This document shows positions 38,918 through 50,000 of a DNA stretch of 64,000 nt, piece after piece (the first letter of the stretch is position 1; each line of letters starts with the position of its first letter). The stretch is from positions 1 through 64,000 of the forward strand of contig NZ_LOHX01000101.1 of the NCBI RefSeq assembly GCF_001559775.1, given 5' to 3'. The DNA comes from Streptobacillus felis (GTDB taxonomy: Bacteria > Fusobacteriota > Fusobacteriia > Fusobacteriales > Leptotrichiaceae). A program made the translations under genes and the position numbers. Below the pieces are notes generated by a model. It worked only from the letters and a program-made list of their open reading frames with translations. It searched no databases and was not told the DNA's origin.

Positions 38918-40072
38918 ATGAAATATTTAGGAATTTGTGAAAACATTCTAACTGAAACAAATTCGTTTAATACAGCTAAAGAAATCCATGGACAAACAGA
39001 AATATGGACTAAAGCTGTTGACTATTTTGAAGCAAACAAGGAGAAAGTTACTGCTTTTTTAGAAAAAGTTGGTAAAGATGCACAAGTAATATTTACAGGT
39101 GCTGGAACTTCAGAATATGTAGGTAACATATTAGCACCAATGTTAAATTCTATGCAAGAAGGAGATTTTAGATCTATAGCTACTACAGATATAGTTAATA
39201 ATCCTCTTCACTATCTTAAAAAAGATAAAAAAGTTTTATTAGTTTCATTTGCAAGATCAGGAAACTCTCCTGAATCAGTAGCAACTATTAATCTTGCAAA
39301 TAAATTAGTTAAAGAAGTTTATCATTTATTTATTACTTGTAATCCTGAAGGAGAGCTTGCGCAAATGGCTACTACTCCAGAATACATTAATAATACTTTA
39401 GTATTAATGATGCCAGAAGGAAGTAATGATAAAGGATTTGCAATGACTTCAAGTTTCTCTAGTATGTTAATGACAGCTATGCTAGTGTTCTATAACAAAA
39501 CTAGTGCTGCTAATATGAGAGAAGTTATCTCTTTAGTAGAAAAAGAAAGAGATGTTAAACTTGAAACTATTAAAGCTATAGCAAATGAAGATCAAGATAG
39601 AATAATAGTATTAGGTGACGGTCCTTTCAAAGGTCTTGCTGAAGAATTAACACTAAAAGTTATGGAACTTACAGCAGGTAAAGTAGTTGCTAAAAGTGAT
39701 ACTACTTTAGGATTCAGACATGGTCCTAAATCAATAATCAATAATAATACTATAGTATTCTTATTACTTTCTAGTGAAGCTCATTCAAGAAAATATGCAC
39801 TAGATATTTTAACAGAAATGAAATCTGAAAATGTAGCAAATAATATAGTTACATATTCATTAAAAGACTGTGATTGTGTTAAAGAAGCAAGTAAAGTTGT
39901 AGTAAGTCCTGCAGTAGAAATTAGTCTTGAAAAAGCAATATTTACATACTTAATCTACGGACAAATGTATGCATTCTTTAAATCACAACACTTCAACTTA
40001 ACTACTGATAATCCTTTCCCTAGTGGAGAAGTTAACAGAGTAGTTAAAAAATTCCAAATTTATGAATTTTAG
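38918..40072 (+). CDS. agaS: AgaS-type galactosamine-6-phosphate / ketose-aldose isomerase
   Basis: The 384-residue SIS-domain enzyme has TGAGTSEYVG, SFARSGNSPESVATI and the second SIS domain with GPFKGLAEELTLKVMELT and RHGPKSI. AgaS deaminates and isomerises galactosamine-6-phosphate to tagatose-6-phosphate. Start ATG 38918 with GAGGTGA is preferred over the TTG 21 nt before. The gene opens the second part of the glycan locus and is followed after 8 nt by the phosphorylase gene. Confidence 0.88.
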   Translation: MKYLGICENILTETNSFNTAKEIHGQTEIWTKAVDYFEANKEKVTAFLEKVGKDAQVIFTGAGTSEYVGNILAPMLNSMQEGDFRSIATTDIVNNPLHYLKKDKKVLLVSFARSGNSPESVATINLANKLVKEVYHLFITCNPEGELAQMATTPEYINNTLVLMMPEGSNDKGFAMTSSFSSMLMTAMLVFYNKTSAANMREVISLVEKERDVKLETIKAIANEDQDRIIVLGDGPFKGLAEELTLKVMELTAGKVVAKSDTTLGFRHGPKSIINNNTIVFLLLSSEAHSRKYALDILTEMKSENVANNIVTYSLKDCDCVKEASKVVVSPAVEISLEKAIFTYLIYGQMYAFFKSQHFNLTTDNPFPSGEVNRVVKKFQIYEF

Positions 40073-40080
40073 GAGAGAAA

Positions 40081-42198
40081 ATGAGTAGAGTTACATTACC
40101 TATAGAAAAAGGTTGTGAAGAATTAGTTTTAGAACTAATTAAATTATGGGGTGCTGACGCTATTAGAAATAGTGACGGTACAAAATTAAATGAATTTTTT
40201 GAAAATCTTGATGCAAAGGTTTATTCTACATACTTTCCAGCAAGGGAAGATCAAGAATGGCCTAGACAAAATCCAGATGAAATACAACATCAAGCTTTAA
40301 TATCTGAAAGATATACTGCTTTTGATGATACTTTAGAAATTGATCCTATGGCTGGATACTATAAGGAACAATTAGAATTAGATCCAGAAACTGTAGATTA
40401 TTGGCAAGTTTTTGATAGAACAACAGGAGAGCTTGTTACTAAAGAAAACTGGACTTTTGATGGTAATGTAGTAAAAATTAATAAAGTTACAAAATTCCAT
40501 GAATATACAGTAAACTTTTTCTCAAAGCAAGTTTGGGACACAACTCATATGTATAACCATATGACTAACAACTGGGATACTGATAAATCTATCCCATATG
40601 ATGCTGTATTTGATAAAACTCGTGAGCATATATATGCTCATTTAAAAGAATGGTGCGAAAGAAATACTAATATTAATGTGGTTAGATTCACTACTTTCTT
40701 TTATCACTTTACTATTATGTATAACCAACATGCTATGCAAAAATTTGGAGACTGGTTTGGATATTCTGCTTCAGTTTCTCCAAAAATGTTTGAAAAATTC
40801 AAAGAAGAAAAAGGTTATGAAATCACTTTAGAAGATATTATAGACAAAGGATATTATAACAACCAATTTAGAAATCCAAGTAAGGTATTCTTAGACTACA
40901 TAGATTTCATGCAAAAATTTGTATCTACTCTTGCAAAAGTATGTGTAGATATAGTTCATGAATATGGTAAAGAAGCCATAATGTTTATAGGTGATAACTG
41001 GGTAGGTACTGAGCCTTATGGTAAATATTTCAAAAATATTGGACTAGATGGTGTTGCAGGATCTGCTGAATGTGGTGTAGATATTAGAATGGTTTCTGAT
41101 ATGGAAGATGTAAGAATAAAAGAAATTAGATTCTTACCTTACCTATTTCCAGATACTTTTTATGAAGGAAATACTCCTCACTTAGAATGGGAATACAACT
41201 GGATGAGATCAAGAAGAGCTATACTTACTAAAAAAGTTGACAGAATGGGATTTGGAGGATATTTGTCACTTGCAGCTAAATTCCCTGAATTTGTTGACGG
41301 TGTAACTAAATCAACTAATGAATTTAGAGAAATACACGAAAATAGCCCTAATGAAGATTGTATTAAACCAGATTACAAAATTGGTATATTAAACTCTTGG
41401 GGTAAAATTAAATCATGGCAAGCAAATAGAACAGGTCATGCATCTGGAGTTAAGGAAAATTTATCATATATAGGTGTACTTGAAGCTCTTTCAGGATTAC
41501 CATATAACTTAGAATTTATTAACTTTGATGATGTTAAAAATCCTGAAAAATTAGCTGAATTTAAGGTAATAATAAATGTTGGAGAAGCTAATACATCATT
41601 TTCTGGTGGATGTAACTGGAAAGATGAAAAAGTTCTTAGTGCAATAAGAGAATTTGTTGCAAAAGGAAATAGCTTTATAGGAGTTGGAGACCCTTCTGCT
41701 ACTTGTGGAAATGGTACTTACTTCCAATTACAAGATGTTTTAGGTGTAGATAAAGAAGTTGGAAATACTTTACAATTTTCTAGATACATGAAACAAAATG
41801 AAGAAAAACATTTTGCTTTTGACCAAATTCAAGGTAAAATATATATAGGAAATAGAAACAAATATATCTACTCTACTAATGAGAATTTAGAAATACTTCA
41901 ACTTGATAAAGAATTCGGTGTTGAAGCAAGTATAAATAATTATGGTAAAGGTAAGGGGGTTTATTTACAAGGGCTACCTTATAGCGTAGAAAATACTCGT
42001 TTCCTATACAACATTATTAGATATGTTACTAATGATTTAAATAAAAAATATGTAAGTGACAACATTTATGTTGAAGCTTATGAGTTTAAAGACTATATAG
42101 CTATAGTTAATAACTCTGCTGAAAGTCTTACATCAAACATTACAGGACTTGGTAATGTTGAATTATCAAAATATGAACTTAAATGGATTAAGAAATAA
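40081..42198 (+). CDS. gnpA: GH112 1,3-beta-galactosyl-N-acetylhexosamine phosphorylase
   Basis: The 705-residue enzyme phosphorolyses galacto-N-biose or lacto-N-biose to galactose-1-phosphate and GalNAc or GlcNAc. Family-typical regions include RVTLPIEKGCEELVLEL at the start, VRFTTFFYHFTIMYN, FIGDNWVGTEPYG with the probable general-acid Asp, and IKSWQANRTGH. The length is usual and there is no signal peptide, so it acts in the cytoplasm on imported disaccharide. It lies between agaS and the ABC transporter genes, and the locus is inferred to serve mucin or milk-type glycans. No N-acetylhexosamine 1-kinase gene is present nearby. Confidence 0.92.
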   Translation: MSRVTLPIEKGCEELVLELIKLWGADAIRNSDGTKLNEFFENLDAKVYSTYFPAREDQEWPRQNPDEIQHQALISERYTAFDDTLEIDPMAGYYKEQLELDPETVDYWQVFDRTTGELVTKENWTFDGNVVKINKVTKFHEYTVNFFSKQVWDTTHMYNHMTNNWDTDKSIPYDAVFDKTREHIYAHLKEWCERNTNINVVRFTTFFYHFTIMYNQHAMQKFGDWFGYSASVSPKMFEKFKEEKGYEITLEDIIDKGYYNNQFRNPSKVFLDYIDFMQKFVSTLAKVCVDIVHEYGKEAIMFIGDNWVGTEPYGKYFKNIGLDGVAGSAECGVDIRMVSDMEDVRIKEIRFLPYLFPDTFYEGNTPHLEWEYNWMRSRRAILTKKVDRMGFGGYLSLAAKFPEFVDGVTKSTNEFREIHENSPNEDCIKPDYKIGILNSWGKIKSWQANRTGHASGVKENLSYIGVLEALSGLPYNLEFINFDDVKNPEKLAEFKVIINVGEANTSFSGGCNWKDEKVLSAIREFVAKGNSFIGVGDPSATCGNGTYFQLQDVLGVDKEVGNTLQFSRYMKQNEEKHFAFDQIQGKIYIGNRNKYIYSTNENLEILQLDKEFGVEASINNYGKGKGVYLQGLPYSVENTRFLYNIIRYVTNDLNKKYVSDNIYVEAYEFKDYIAIVNNSAESLTSNITGLGNVELSKYELKWIKK

Positions 42199-42219
42199 AT
42201 ATTTAGGAGGTAAACAAAA

Positions 42220-43551
42220 ATGAAAAAAATGTTTAAATTAGCTCTTATGGCTATTTTAACTATATTCACTATTGCTTCATGTGGAGCAAAAGCTGAAGAA
42301 AAACCAGCAGCGGAAGGAGAAAAAGTTACTTTAAAATTTGCAGCAATTGAAAGTGCTTATGGTGATCAAATGTGGCCAGCTATAATTGAAGCATACAAAC
42401 AAGTAAACCCTAACGTTGAAATAGAATTAAATCAATCAAAAGATATCGAATCTACATTACCTGGATTATTCCAAGCTGAAGATTATCCAGATGTAGTAAT
42501 GTTAGCTTTAAGTAGAAAAGCAGGAATACCTGAAAACTTTGTTAAAGAACAAGCTTTAGCTGAATTAACTTCAGTTCTTGACATGACAGTACCTGGTGAA
42601 AGTGTTACAGTAAGATCTAAATTAACTGATGGTGCAGTTGGAAATAACCAAACTGATCCTTACTTAGATGGTAAAACTTACTTAATGCCTATGTTTAATT
42701 CACCTACTGGATTATTCTTCAACAAAGGATTATTCGAAGAAAAAGGATGGGCAGTTCCTACAACTTGGGATGAAATGTTAGCACTTGCTGAAACTGCAAA
42801 AGCTGAAGGAATTTCATTATTAACTTATCCAACACCTGGATACTTAGATTCATTCTTACCACCAATCTTAGCTGCTAAAGGTGGAACTGAATTTTTAAAC
42901 AAAGCTATGAGCTATGAAGAAGGTGTATGGACTTCAGAACAAATGACAGAAGTATTCAAATTATTAGGTGAAGTTACTAAATATGTTCACCCTACTACAG
43001 TAGCTAATGCTAATGGAGAAGGATTCACTAAAAACCAACAATTAGTAATAGATAACAAAGCATTATTTATGCCTAATGGTACATGGATAGTAGGAGAAAT
43101 GGCAGCTACTACTCCTGAAGGATTCAAATGGGGAATGACTGCATATCCAGCATTCGAAAAAGATGGAAAACAATATGCAATTAACTTCTTTGAACACATT
43201 TGGGTGCCTGCAGCAGCTAAAAATGTTGAAGCAGCTAAAGAATTTATCGCTTTCTTATATTCTGATGTAGCAGCTAAAATATTTGCTGAAAAAGGTGCAG
43301 TTCAACCTATTACTAACTATCCTTTCGATATGTTAAGTGAAGAAAACCAAGTATTCTACGAAGCATTCAAAAATGGTGCTAACCCTCTAGCAGGTGGATT
43401 TGCAGCAACTGCTCCAGTAGAAGGTGTTGACGTTAAAGGAACAGTTTATGGAACTATCAACTCTGTAATTAATGGAACTAAATCTGTTGAAGATTGGCAA
43501 GCAGATGTTGCTAAAATGGCTGATACTTTAAGACCTCATGTAATTAAATAA
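42220..43551 (+). CDS. ABC-transporter sugar-binding lipoprotein
   Basis: The 443-residue product has a lipoprotein signal (LALMAILTIFTIASC, Cys21) and family 1 solute-binding features (PTTWDEMLALAETAKAEG, LFMPNGTWIVGEMA). Its position right after the GH112 gene suggests galactosyl-HexNAc disaccharide binding at the periplasmic face. AGGAGG precedes the start. A long hairpin follows the gene. Confidence 0.9.
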   Translation: MKKMFKLALMAILTIFTIASCGAKAEEKPAAEGEKVTLKFAAIESAYGDQMWPAIIEAYKQVNPNVEIELNQSKDIESTLPGLFQAEDYPDVVMLALSRKAGIPENFVKEQALAELTSVLDMTVPGESVTVRSKLTDGAVGNNQTDPYLDGKTYLMPMFNSPTGLFFNKGLFEEKGWAVPTTWDEMLALAETAKAEGISLLTYPTPGYLDSFLPPILAAKGGTEFLNKAMSYEEGVWTSEQMTEVFKLLGEVTKYVHPTTVANANGEGFTKNQQLVIDNKALFMPNGTWIVGEMAATTPEGFKWGMTAYPAFEKDGKQYAINFFEHIWVPAAAKNVEAAKEFIAFLYSDVAAKIFAEKGAVQPITNYPFDMLSEENQVFYEAFKNGANPLAGGFAATAPVEGVDVKGTVYGTINSVINGTKSVEDWQADVAKMADTLRPHVIK

Positions 43552-43570
43552 TAATTAGATATTGATATAC

Positions 43571-43605
43571 ATATTGCAGAGGGCGAATGCTCTCTGTAAT
43601 ATTTT
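43571..43605 (+). promoter_or_regulatory. Intercistronic hairpin between binding-protein and permease genes
   Basis: ATATTGCAGAG and CTCTGTAATAT form a stem of about 14 bp with inner GGC/GCT pairs and a GAAT loop, followed by TTTTT. Partial termination or 3'-end protection would give more binding protein than permease, as in other sugar ABC operons. Confidence 0.65.
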
Positions 43606-43617
43606 TAGGGAGGAATA

Positions 43618-44514
43618 GTGAAGAAAGGTAAGAATTATTCAAGAAATTTATTTATATTCTTTTCTTTAGCTCCTGCTATGATTTTATACATAATGTTTAG
43701 AATTATACCTACATTCCAAGTATTTAGAATGTCTTTATTCAAAACTAGTGCATTATCAAGAAATCCACAATTTGTTGGTTTAAACAATTTCAAGATACTT
43801 TTTAATGATCCAAAGTTTATTAAAACATTCCAAAATACTATACTTTTAATTGTGGTTGTTACTGTTGTAACTCTTGCTATTGCTGTTATATTTGCTGCAA
43901 TACTTGCTACAGAAAAAATTAAAGGTGCAAATTTATTTAGGATAATTTTCTACATACCTAATATATTATCTATAGTAGTAGTTTCAGGAATTTTCGCAGC
44001 AATATATGATCCAGGTCGTGGTTTAATAGATAGTATATTAATAATGTTTAGAATTAAACCTCCACAGTTTGGATGGCTTGGAGATCAAAGTATAGTAATC
44101 TACTCTATTGCATTTGCACTAATATGGCAAGCAATAGGTTATTATATGGTAATGTATATGGCAGCTATGTCAGCAATACCAGAAAGTTTATATGAAGCAG
44201 CTGATATTGATGGTGCAGGTAAAATAACTAAGTTCTTTAGAATTACTCTACCATTAGTATGGCTAAATATTAGAGCTACTTTAGCTTTTTTTATAATAAG
44301 TACAATAAATCTAAGTTTCCTATTAGTAATTCCACTTACAGGTGGAGGACCAGATGGAGCAACTGAAGTATTCTTAAGTTACATGTACTCTCAAGCATAT
44401 ACTAACCAAAGTTATGGTTATGGTATGGCTATAGGGGTTATAGTATTTATATTCTCATTTTCATTATCTGGAATAATTAACGTTGTTACTGATAGAGATA
44501 TATTACAATATTAA
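43618..44514 (+). CDS. Sugar ABC-transporter permease, MalF type
   Basis: The 298-residue protein has six membrane helices and the EAA loop PESLYEAADIDGAGKITKFF contacting the ATPase. The start is GTG after GGAGGA. It follows the binding-protein gene and precedes its partner permease by 11 nt. Confidence 0.9.
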   Translation: MKKGKNYSRNLFIFFSLAPAMILYIMFRIIPTFQVFRMSLFKTSALSRNPQFVGLNNFKILFNDPKFIKTFQNTILLIVVVTVVTLAIAVIFAAILATEKIKGANLFRIIFYIPNILSIVVVSGIFAAIYDPGRGLIDSILIMFRIKPPQFGWLGDQSIVIYSIAFALIWQAIGYYMVMYMAAMSAIPESLYEAADIDGAGKITKFFRITLPLVWLNIRATLAFFIISTINLSFLLVIPLTGGGPDGATEVFLSYMYSQAYTNQSYGYGMAIGVIVFIFSFSLSGIINVVTDRDILQY

Positions 44515-44525
44515 GGAGGCCGTGA

Positions 44526-45413
44526 ATGAAAAAGAAAAAAGGTATGAGTGCTGAAACTCTATACAAGCTATTTATATATGTAGCATTAATTACTTTTGCT
44601 ATATCTATCATAGTTCCTGTTTCATGGGTATTTTTAGCATCTTTAAAACAAAATTCTGAATTTGCTGGTTCTCCATGGAAATTACCTATGGGATTTTACT
44701 ATCAAAACTTCGTAGATGCATTTGTTAATGCAAAAATGGGAGATTATTTATTAAACTCTATTTATGTTACAGCTCTTGCATTAGTACTTTTAATTATAGT
44801 TGCACTACCTGCATCATATGTACTTGCAAGATTTGAATTTAAAGGTAGAGCTTTCTGGAATTCTTTCATGAAAGCTGGTTTATTTATCAATGTTAACTAT
44901 ATAGTTATCCCTATATTTTTAATGTTACTTGATGGTGATAAGTTCTTAAGAAGAAATGAATTAATCAAAAAAGCTTTCTTCTTAGACAATATGACAGTAC
45001 TAGCAATAATATATATGTCAACTGCATTACCATTTACTATATATCTATTAACTAACTTCTTCCAATCTATTTCTAATACTTATGAAGAAGCAGCGTATAT
45101 AGATGGTGCAGGACACTTCACTACTATGGTTAAGGTAATGGCACCTATGGCTAGACCTAGTATAATTACAGTAATATTATTCAATTTCTTAGCATTTTGG
45201 AACGAATATATTATTGCCTTAACATTATTACCTGGACCTCAAAAAACTCTTCCAGTTGGATTAATGACATTAATGGCTGCAAGTAGAGGTGCTGCAAATT
45301 ATGGAAGACTTTATGCAGGTATGGTTATAGTAATGTTACCAACACTAATACTATATATTATAGTTCAACAAAAACTTACAGAAGGTATGACTGCCGGTGG
45401 AAGTAAGGAATAG
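44526..45413 (+). CDS. Sugar ABC-transporter permease, MalG type
   Basis: The 295-residue partner permease has the loop NTYEEAAYIDGAGHFTTMVK and C-terminal GLMTLMAASRG. AAGGAGG precedes the start. No ATP-binding gene is in the operon, so a shared MsiK/UgpC-type ATPase elsewhere is presumed. Confidence 0.9.
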   Translation: MKKKKGMSAETLYKLFIYVALITFAISIIVPVSWVFLASLKQNSEFAGSPWKLPMGFYYQNFVDAFVNAKMGDYLLNSIYVTALALVLLIIVALPASYVLARFEFKGRAFWNSFMKAGLFINVNYIVIPIFLMLLDGDKFLRRNELIKKAFFLDNMTVLAIIYMSTALPFTIYLLTNFFQSISNTYEEAAYIDGAGHFTTMVKVMAPMARPSIITVILFNFLAFWNEYIIALTLLPGPQKTLPVGLMTLMAASRGAANYGRLYAGMVIVMLPTLILYIIVQQKLTEGMTAGGSKE

Positions 45414-45421
45414 GAGCAAAT

Positions 45422-45589
45422 ATGAATAATAAAATAAAGAAAGTAATTTATCTGATTTTATTCGTTCTTTTTTTCAAATTAATAGTAGACGGGCAAAAAA
45501 CTGTAGGTCTTAAAAATCTTGGACTTATGCTTGTTGGTTTATTTGGACTTATTGCACTTTTATGGGAATATAACAGAGGGCAAAAATGA
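45422..45589 (+). CDS. DUF6903-like small membrane protein
   Basis: The 55-residue product has two hydrophobic segments (VIYLILFVLFFKLIV and GLMLVGLFGLIALLW) and basic ends. It starts 8 nt after the permease gene and its TGA overlaps the sulfatase ATG by 4 bases (ATGA), so it is embedded in the operon. Similar short proteins are known next to sugar ABC permeases; the role is unknown. Confidence 0.7.
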   Translation: MNNKIKKVIYLILFVLFFKLIVDGQKTVGLKNLGLMLVGLFGLIALLWEYNRGQK

Positions 45590-47025
45590 AAAAAAAGAAT
45601 GTAGTTTTAATAGTTGTTGATCAATTAAGATATGACAGCTTAGGAATTAATGGAAATGAAATAATATCTACCCCTCATCTGGATTTCTTAGCAGATGAGG
45701 GATATAATTTTAATAACGCTTATACAGCTACACCTTCTTGTGTACCTGCAAGAGCTTCTCTTCTAACAGGTTTAAAACCTGTTAATCATGGCCATGTAGG
45801 TTATGAAGACGGTATAGATTTTGATTATCCAAAAACTATAGCTACTGAATTTTCTGAACATGGATATTATTGTAAATGTATAGGTAAAATGCATGTATAT
45901 CCAGCAAGAAGAAACTGTGGTTTCCATCATATAGAATTACATGATGGATATTTACATGAAAATAGAAAGTATGATAAATCATACATTTCTCAATACACTC
46001 AAACTGATGATTATTTAGATTGGCTAAAAGAAAAAATTGGTAATGAAGCTGACCTTATAGATCTTGGTTTAGATTGTAATTCTTGGGTTGCAAGACCTTG
46101 GCAATATGAGGAAAAATATCACCCTACTAATTGGGTAGTTACAAGAGGACTAGACTTCTTAAGAAAAAGAGATACTACTATGCCATTTTTCTTAAAACTA
46201 TCTTTTGTAAGACCTCATTCACCACTAGATCCACCTAAGTATTACTATGATATGTATGCAAATACTGATTTTCCAACTCCACCTAAGGGAGATTGGATAG
46301 AAAAACTTGGATTAAATCAATTAACTAAATCTATATATGCAAAAAAAGGTATATTAAAAGATGATGAATTAAAAAGAGCTATAGCAGCCTACTATGGTTT
46401 AATTACTCACATAGATCATCAAATTGGTAGATTCTTAATAGGACTTGAAGAACATAATTTACTTGATGATACAATAATAATGTTTGTTTCAGATCATGGA
46501 GATGAACTAGGTGATCATAACTTACTTAGAAAGGGGTACCCTTATCAAGGAAGTACACATATACCTCTATTTATATATGACAAAGATATAAATGGTAAAT
46601 TCAAAACTAAACAAATAAATGAAATAGTTGAATTAAGGGATATCTTCCCTACTTTAATTGAACTTGCAACAAATAACAAGACTAAAGATATAGATGGTAA
46701 ATCTATGCTTACTACAATTAAAGATAATGAAGCTATACATGAATATTTACATTGTGAACATACACTAGATGACTATTCTAGTCAGTTTATTATTACTAAA
46801 GATTGGAAATATATTTGGTATAGTCAAACTGGTGTAGAACAACTATTTAATATATCAAATGATAAGAAAGAACTTCATGATTTAATAAATGAAAATGAAG
46901 AAATTGCAACAAAACTTAGAAACTATTTAATTAATGAACTTAAAGATAGAGAAGAAGGTTATGTTGAAAACAATAAATTAGTAGTTGGCATGAAATTTAA
47001 TCCAACTCTTAGTTTTAAAAAATAA
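45586..47025 (+). CDS. Cys-type sulfatase
   Basis: The 479-residue sulfatase has the metal-site start VVDQLRYDSLG, the activation motif CVPARASLLTG with Cys52 to be converted to formylglycine, FVSDHGDELGDHN with metal ligands and a C-terminal subdomain. There is no signal peptide, so it is predicted cytoplasmic and would desulfate an imported sugar rather than intact mucin. A maturase (anSME) must come from elsewhere. It ends the glycan operon at a bidirectional terminator. Confidence 0.9.
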   Translation: MKKKNVVLIVVDQLRYDSLGINGNEIISTPHLDFLADEGYNFNNAYTATPSCVPARASLLTGLKPVNHGHVGYEDGIDFDYPKTIATEFSEHGYYCKCIGKMHVYPARRNCGFHHIELHDGYLHENRKYDKSYISQYTQTDDYLDWLKEKIGNEADLIDLGLDCNSWVARPWQYEEKYHPTNWVVTRGLDFLRKRDTTMPFFLKLSFVRPHSPLDPPKYYYDMYANTDFPTPPKGDWIEKLGLNQLTKSIYAKKGILKDDELKRAIAAYYGLITHIDHQIGRFLIGLEEHNLLDDTIIMFVSDHGDELGDHNLLRKGYPYQGSTHIPLFIYDKDINGKFKTKQINEIVELRDIFPTLIELATNNKTKDIDGKSMLTTIKDNEAIHEYLHCEHTLDDYSSQFIITKDWKYIWYSQTGVEQLFNISNDKKELHDLINENEEIATKLRNYLINELKDREEGYVENNKLVVGMKFNPTLSFKK

Positions 47026-47050
47026 CGGAGATTAATATCTCCGTTATTTT
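47021..47050. terminator. Bidirectional terminator between sulfatase and autotransporter protease genes
   Basis: AATAACGGAGAT pairs with ATCTCCGTTATT around TAAT, with A- and T-rich flanks, between two convergent genes. Confidence 0.85.
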
Positions 47051-47052
47051 AT

Positions 47053-50000
47053 TTACCATTTATATCCAAATCCTAAATCAAAGTTATAGCTTGAATATGT
47101 ATTTCTATTTAAATTTAAACCAAATTTAGCATTAATTAATATATTTTTTGTAGGTTTACCATCTAAACCTAAACTGAATTTAGTTCTTAACATATCTGTA
47201 TATGTATTTTCTAATACATCATTATCTTTCTTTATATTAATCTTAGCTAAATTAAATCCTAAATCTACATCAAAGAAAGTATCAACATACTTATGTTTAA
47301 GTTTAACTCCAGTTATATATCTTCCAGAAAATGGTGATGCATTTTCTATAGTTTCTTCATAGTTTGAAGAAATAATAGGATTAATTACATAACCTAAAGT
47401 ATTCATATATTCTATATCTAAATCCTTAGTTACTTTAAATACTGGATTTATATATAAGTCTAAATTATGTTTTATCATATGTATATTCTTACTATTTACT
47501 GTATCATAAACATTAATATATCCAAGTCTCCCCTCTACTCTAAACATACCATATTTTACACCAATTTTAGGTAAAATTTCTGTTACTAAGAATCTTGAAT
47601 CTACATCTTTATCTTCAGTTTTTGTAGTAACACTAGTATACATAGTACTAAAATCAAATCCTGAAAGTATATCAATATTTTTCACCTTATTTAATATTTC
47701 AAGATTTAATTTAACACCATTACTTGATAAATCATTTTTATATATACTATCTTCCTTATTATCCTTCTTAGTATAATTTACAAAAGATGCATAAATACCA
47801 CTTTCAAATTTAGAAGGTGTTACACTACTTGAAAGTAAATTAAGTTCATTTAGGAACCATAATTTATTAACTTGTTTTTCTTCAATAATTTTAGTAAGTA
47901 ATGCTAACATATCTCTTTTAACCAATTTATATCTATACATATTAGATAAGTCACTAGAATTTAATAAATTTATTTCATTAGGTAAGCTACCTATTACTAT
48001 TTCCTTATCCTTATTAATATTACTTCCTAAATATATATTCATATTTACTTTTTCACTACTATCCGTACTATTTATATTTAATAAACTTTCTCTATTATTT
48101 AAAAAAAGGTTTATTATTGATGTTTTACTAGGATTATATTTATCTAGAGTAAGTACACTATCATTTAAGTTAATAGTACCTTCATTATTTACAGTTTTCA
48201 TATTAGCATCTATATTAATATTCGCTCTTGTATTTTCCTTAATATTAATATTTGTACCTTTTAGAGCATTTACATTAACATTTAAAGTACCACTAGTAAT
48301 ATCTAACTCTTTTAACTTATTATCAATATTTATAAATTCTAAATCAGCATTACCTCTTTTTATAACCTTAATATCTCCACTAATTAAATTATTAATCTTT
48401 AAATTATTCTCTACTAAAAGATTTAGCTCTGAAATACCACTTCCACTATTAACTATGCTTCCTCTTTGATTATTAGCATCATCTAATTTTAAGTTTAATT
48501 TAGTACCCTTAACATCAAGTACTCCACCATCTTTAATTAGGAATTTATTATCTTTACCTAGTACATTTTCCTTATCTACTATTAAAGTAATATTACCATT
48601 TTCACTACCTTCTCTATTACCCATTACTGTAATATTACCAGTGTAGCTAGGATTTTCTGTATTAATCTTAACAGTACCACTAGTACTACGTTGTCCATCT
48701 ACAACTATATTTTTATCTAATAGATTAGAATTTACTATTAGATTACCTCTACCCGATAGCTTATAATCCCCACTAGTAGTAATATTATTAACAGTTACTG
48801 TAGTATTTTCTTTTGCACCTATATACATATCTGTTTCAGAAGTATTTTCATTTTCTAACTCAAGTACTCCTTCAGAATTTTGTAGAATAATATCATTACT
48901 TGAATAATCTGCAAAGTTTCCATATTGTAAATCTATTATCCTATTTTTAGTTAGTATCTCTCTAATATTTACAGAACCATTTTTAACTACAAATTTAAAT
49001 TTATTATCATCTAATACCTTATCTATTAATACTTTAGTACCATCTTCAATATTAATATTCTTAGCATCTTTTGATAAATGCATTCCTTTTAAAGTAACAC
49101 TACCATTATCTCCACCTAAATTAATAGTTTTAATTTCATCAGATATTTTAATATTATCTGATCCTATAGTAATATTTTTTGTAGTACCTAAATAAAGTTT
49201 TGGATAATTTTTGTATTTAGTATCAAGTATAGGTACATCCTCTCCTAAACTTAATACCCCACTTGAATTTTTATCTATTCTATCAAGTAAATTAGAAAAA
49301 TCAACCCTATTTTCAACTTCTAGTATAGCATTTCCATTAATTAAACTTACTGTATTACCTAAGCTAGTTTTTTCTTCTACCTTTAATCTTCCTTTTTCTA
49401 CAGTAATATTACCTGCTATACTATTATCTTTACTATTTATTTCTGCTACTCCATCACCTTTTTTAGTAATGTTTGCACTTCCACTTAATTTAGCATCTAT
49501 TTCTAGCTTATTATTATTCTCTACATTCATATTAAATGTATTATTATTTTCAAAATTAATATTTCCTAAAATTTTAGATTTATTAATTTCTTCTTCAGTC
49601 TTACCATTAACAAAGTCAAGTTTACCTTGTTTATCCTTAACTATACCTTCTAAGTTAGCATCAAGTCTAGCACCATTTTTAACATTAATATTACTTTCAA
49701 TTTCTGCAGCTCTACCAATTTCTAAATTAGTATTTACACTTACTTCATTTGACTTAAATCTTGCTCTAATATACTCATTTTCTAAAACATCATTATCTGC
49801 CCCAACTATTACATTATCCCCTATTACTTTTACTTTACCTTTATTAATATTTAAATTACCATTTATTTCACTATTACCTCTTAACTCCCATTTAGTTTCA
49901 TTTGTTGGAGTATATGTAACATCTAAATTACCCTTAAATGAACCTAGATATACTCTATCTTGTTCCCCTTTAGCCGAAAGAGTAAAATTAGATTTTTGAC

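Noticed and set aside
49211-49999. 262-codon plus-strand ORF inside the protease autotransporter gene
   Set aside because: Ser/Leu-rich translation antisense to beta-helix repeats, no start signals, no known domain.
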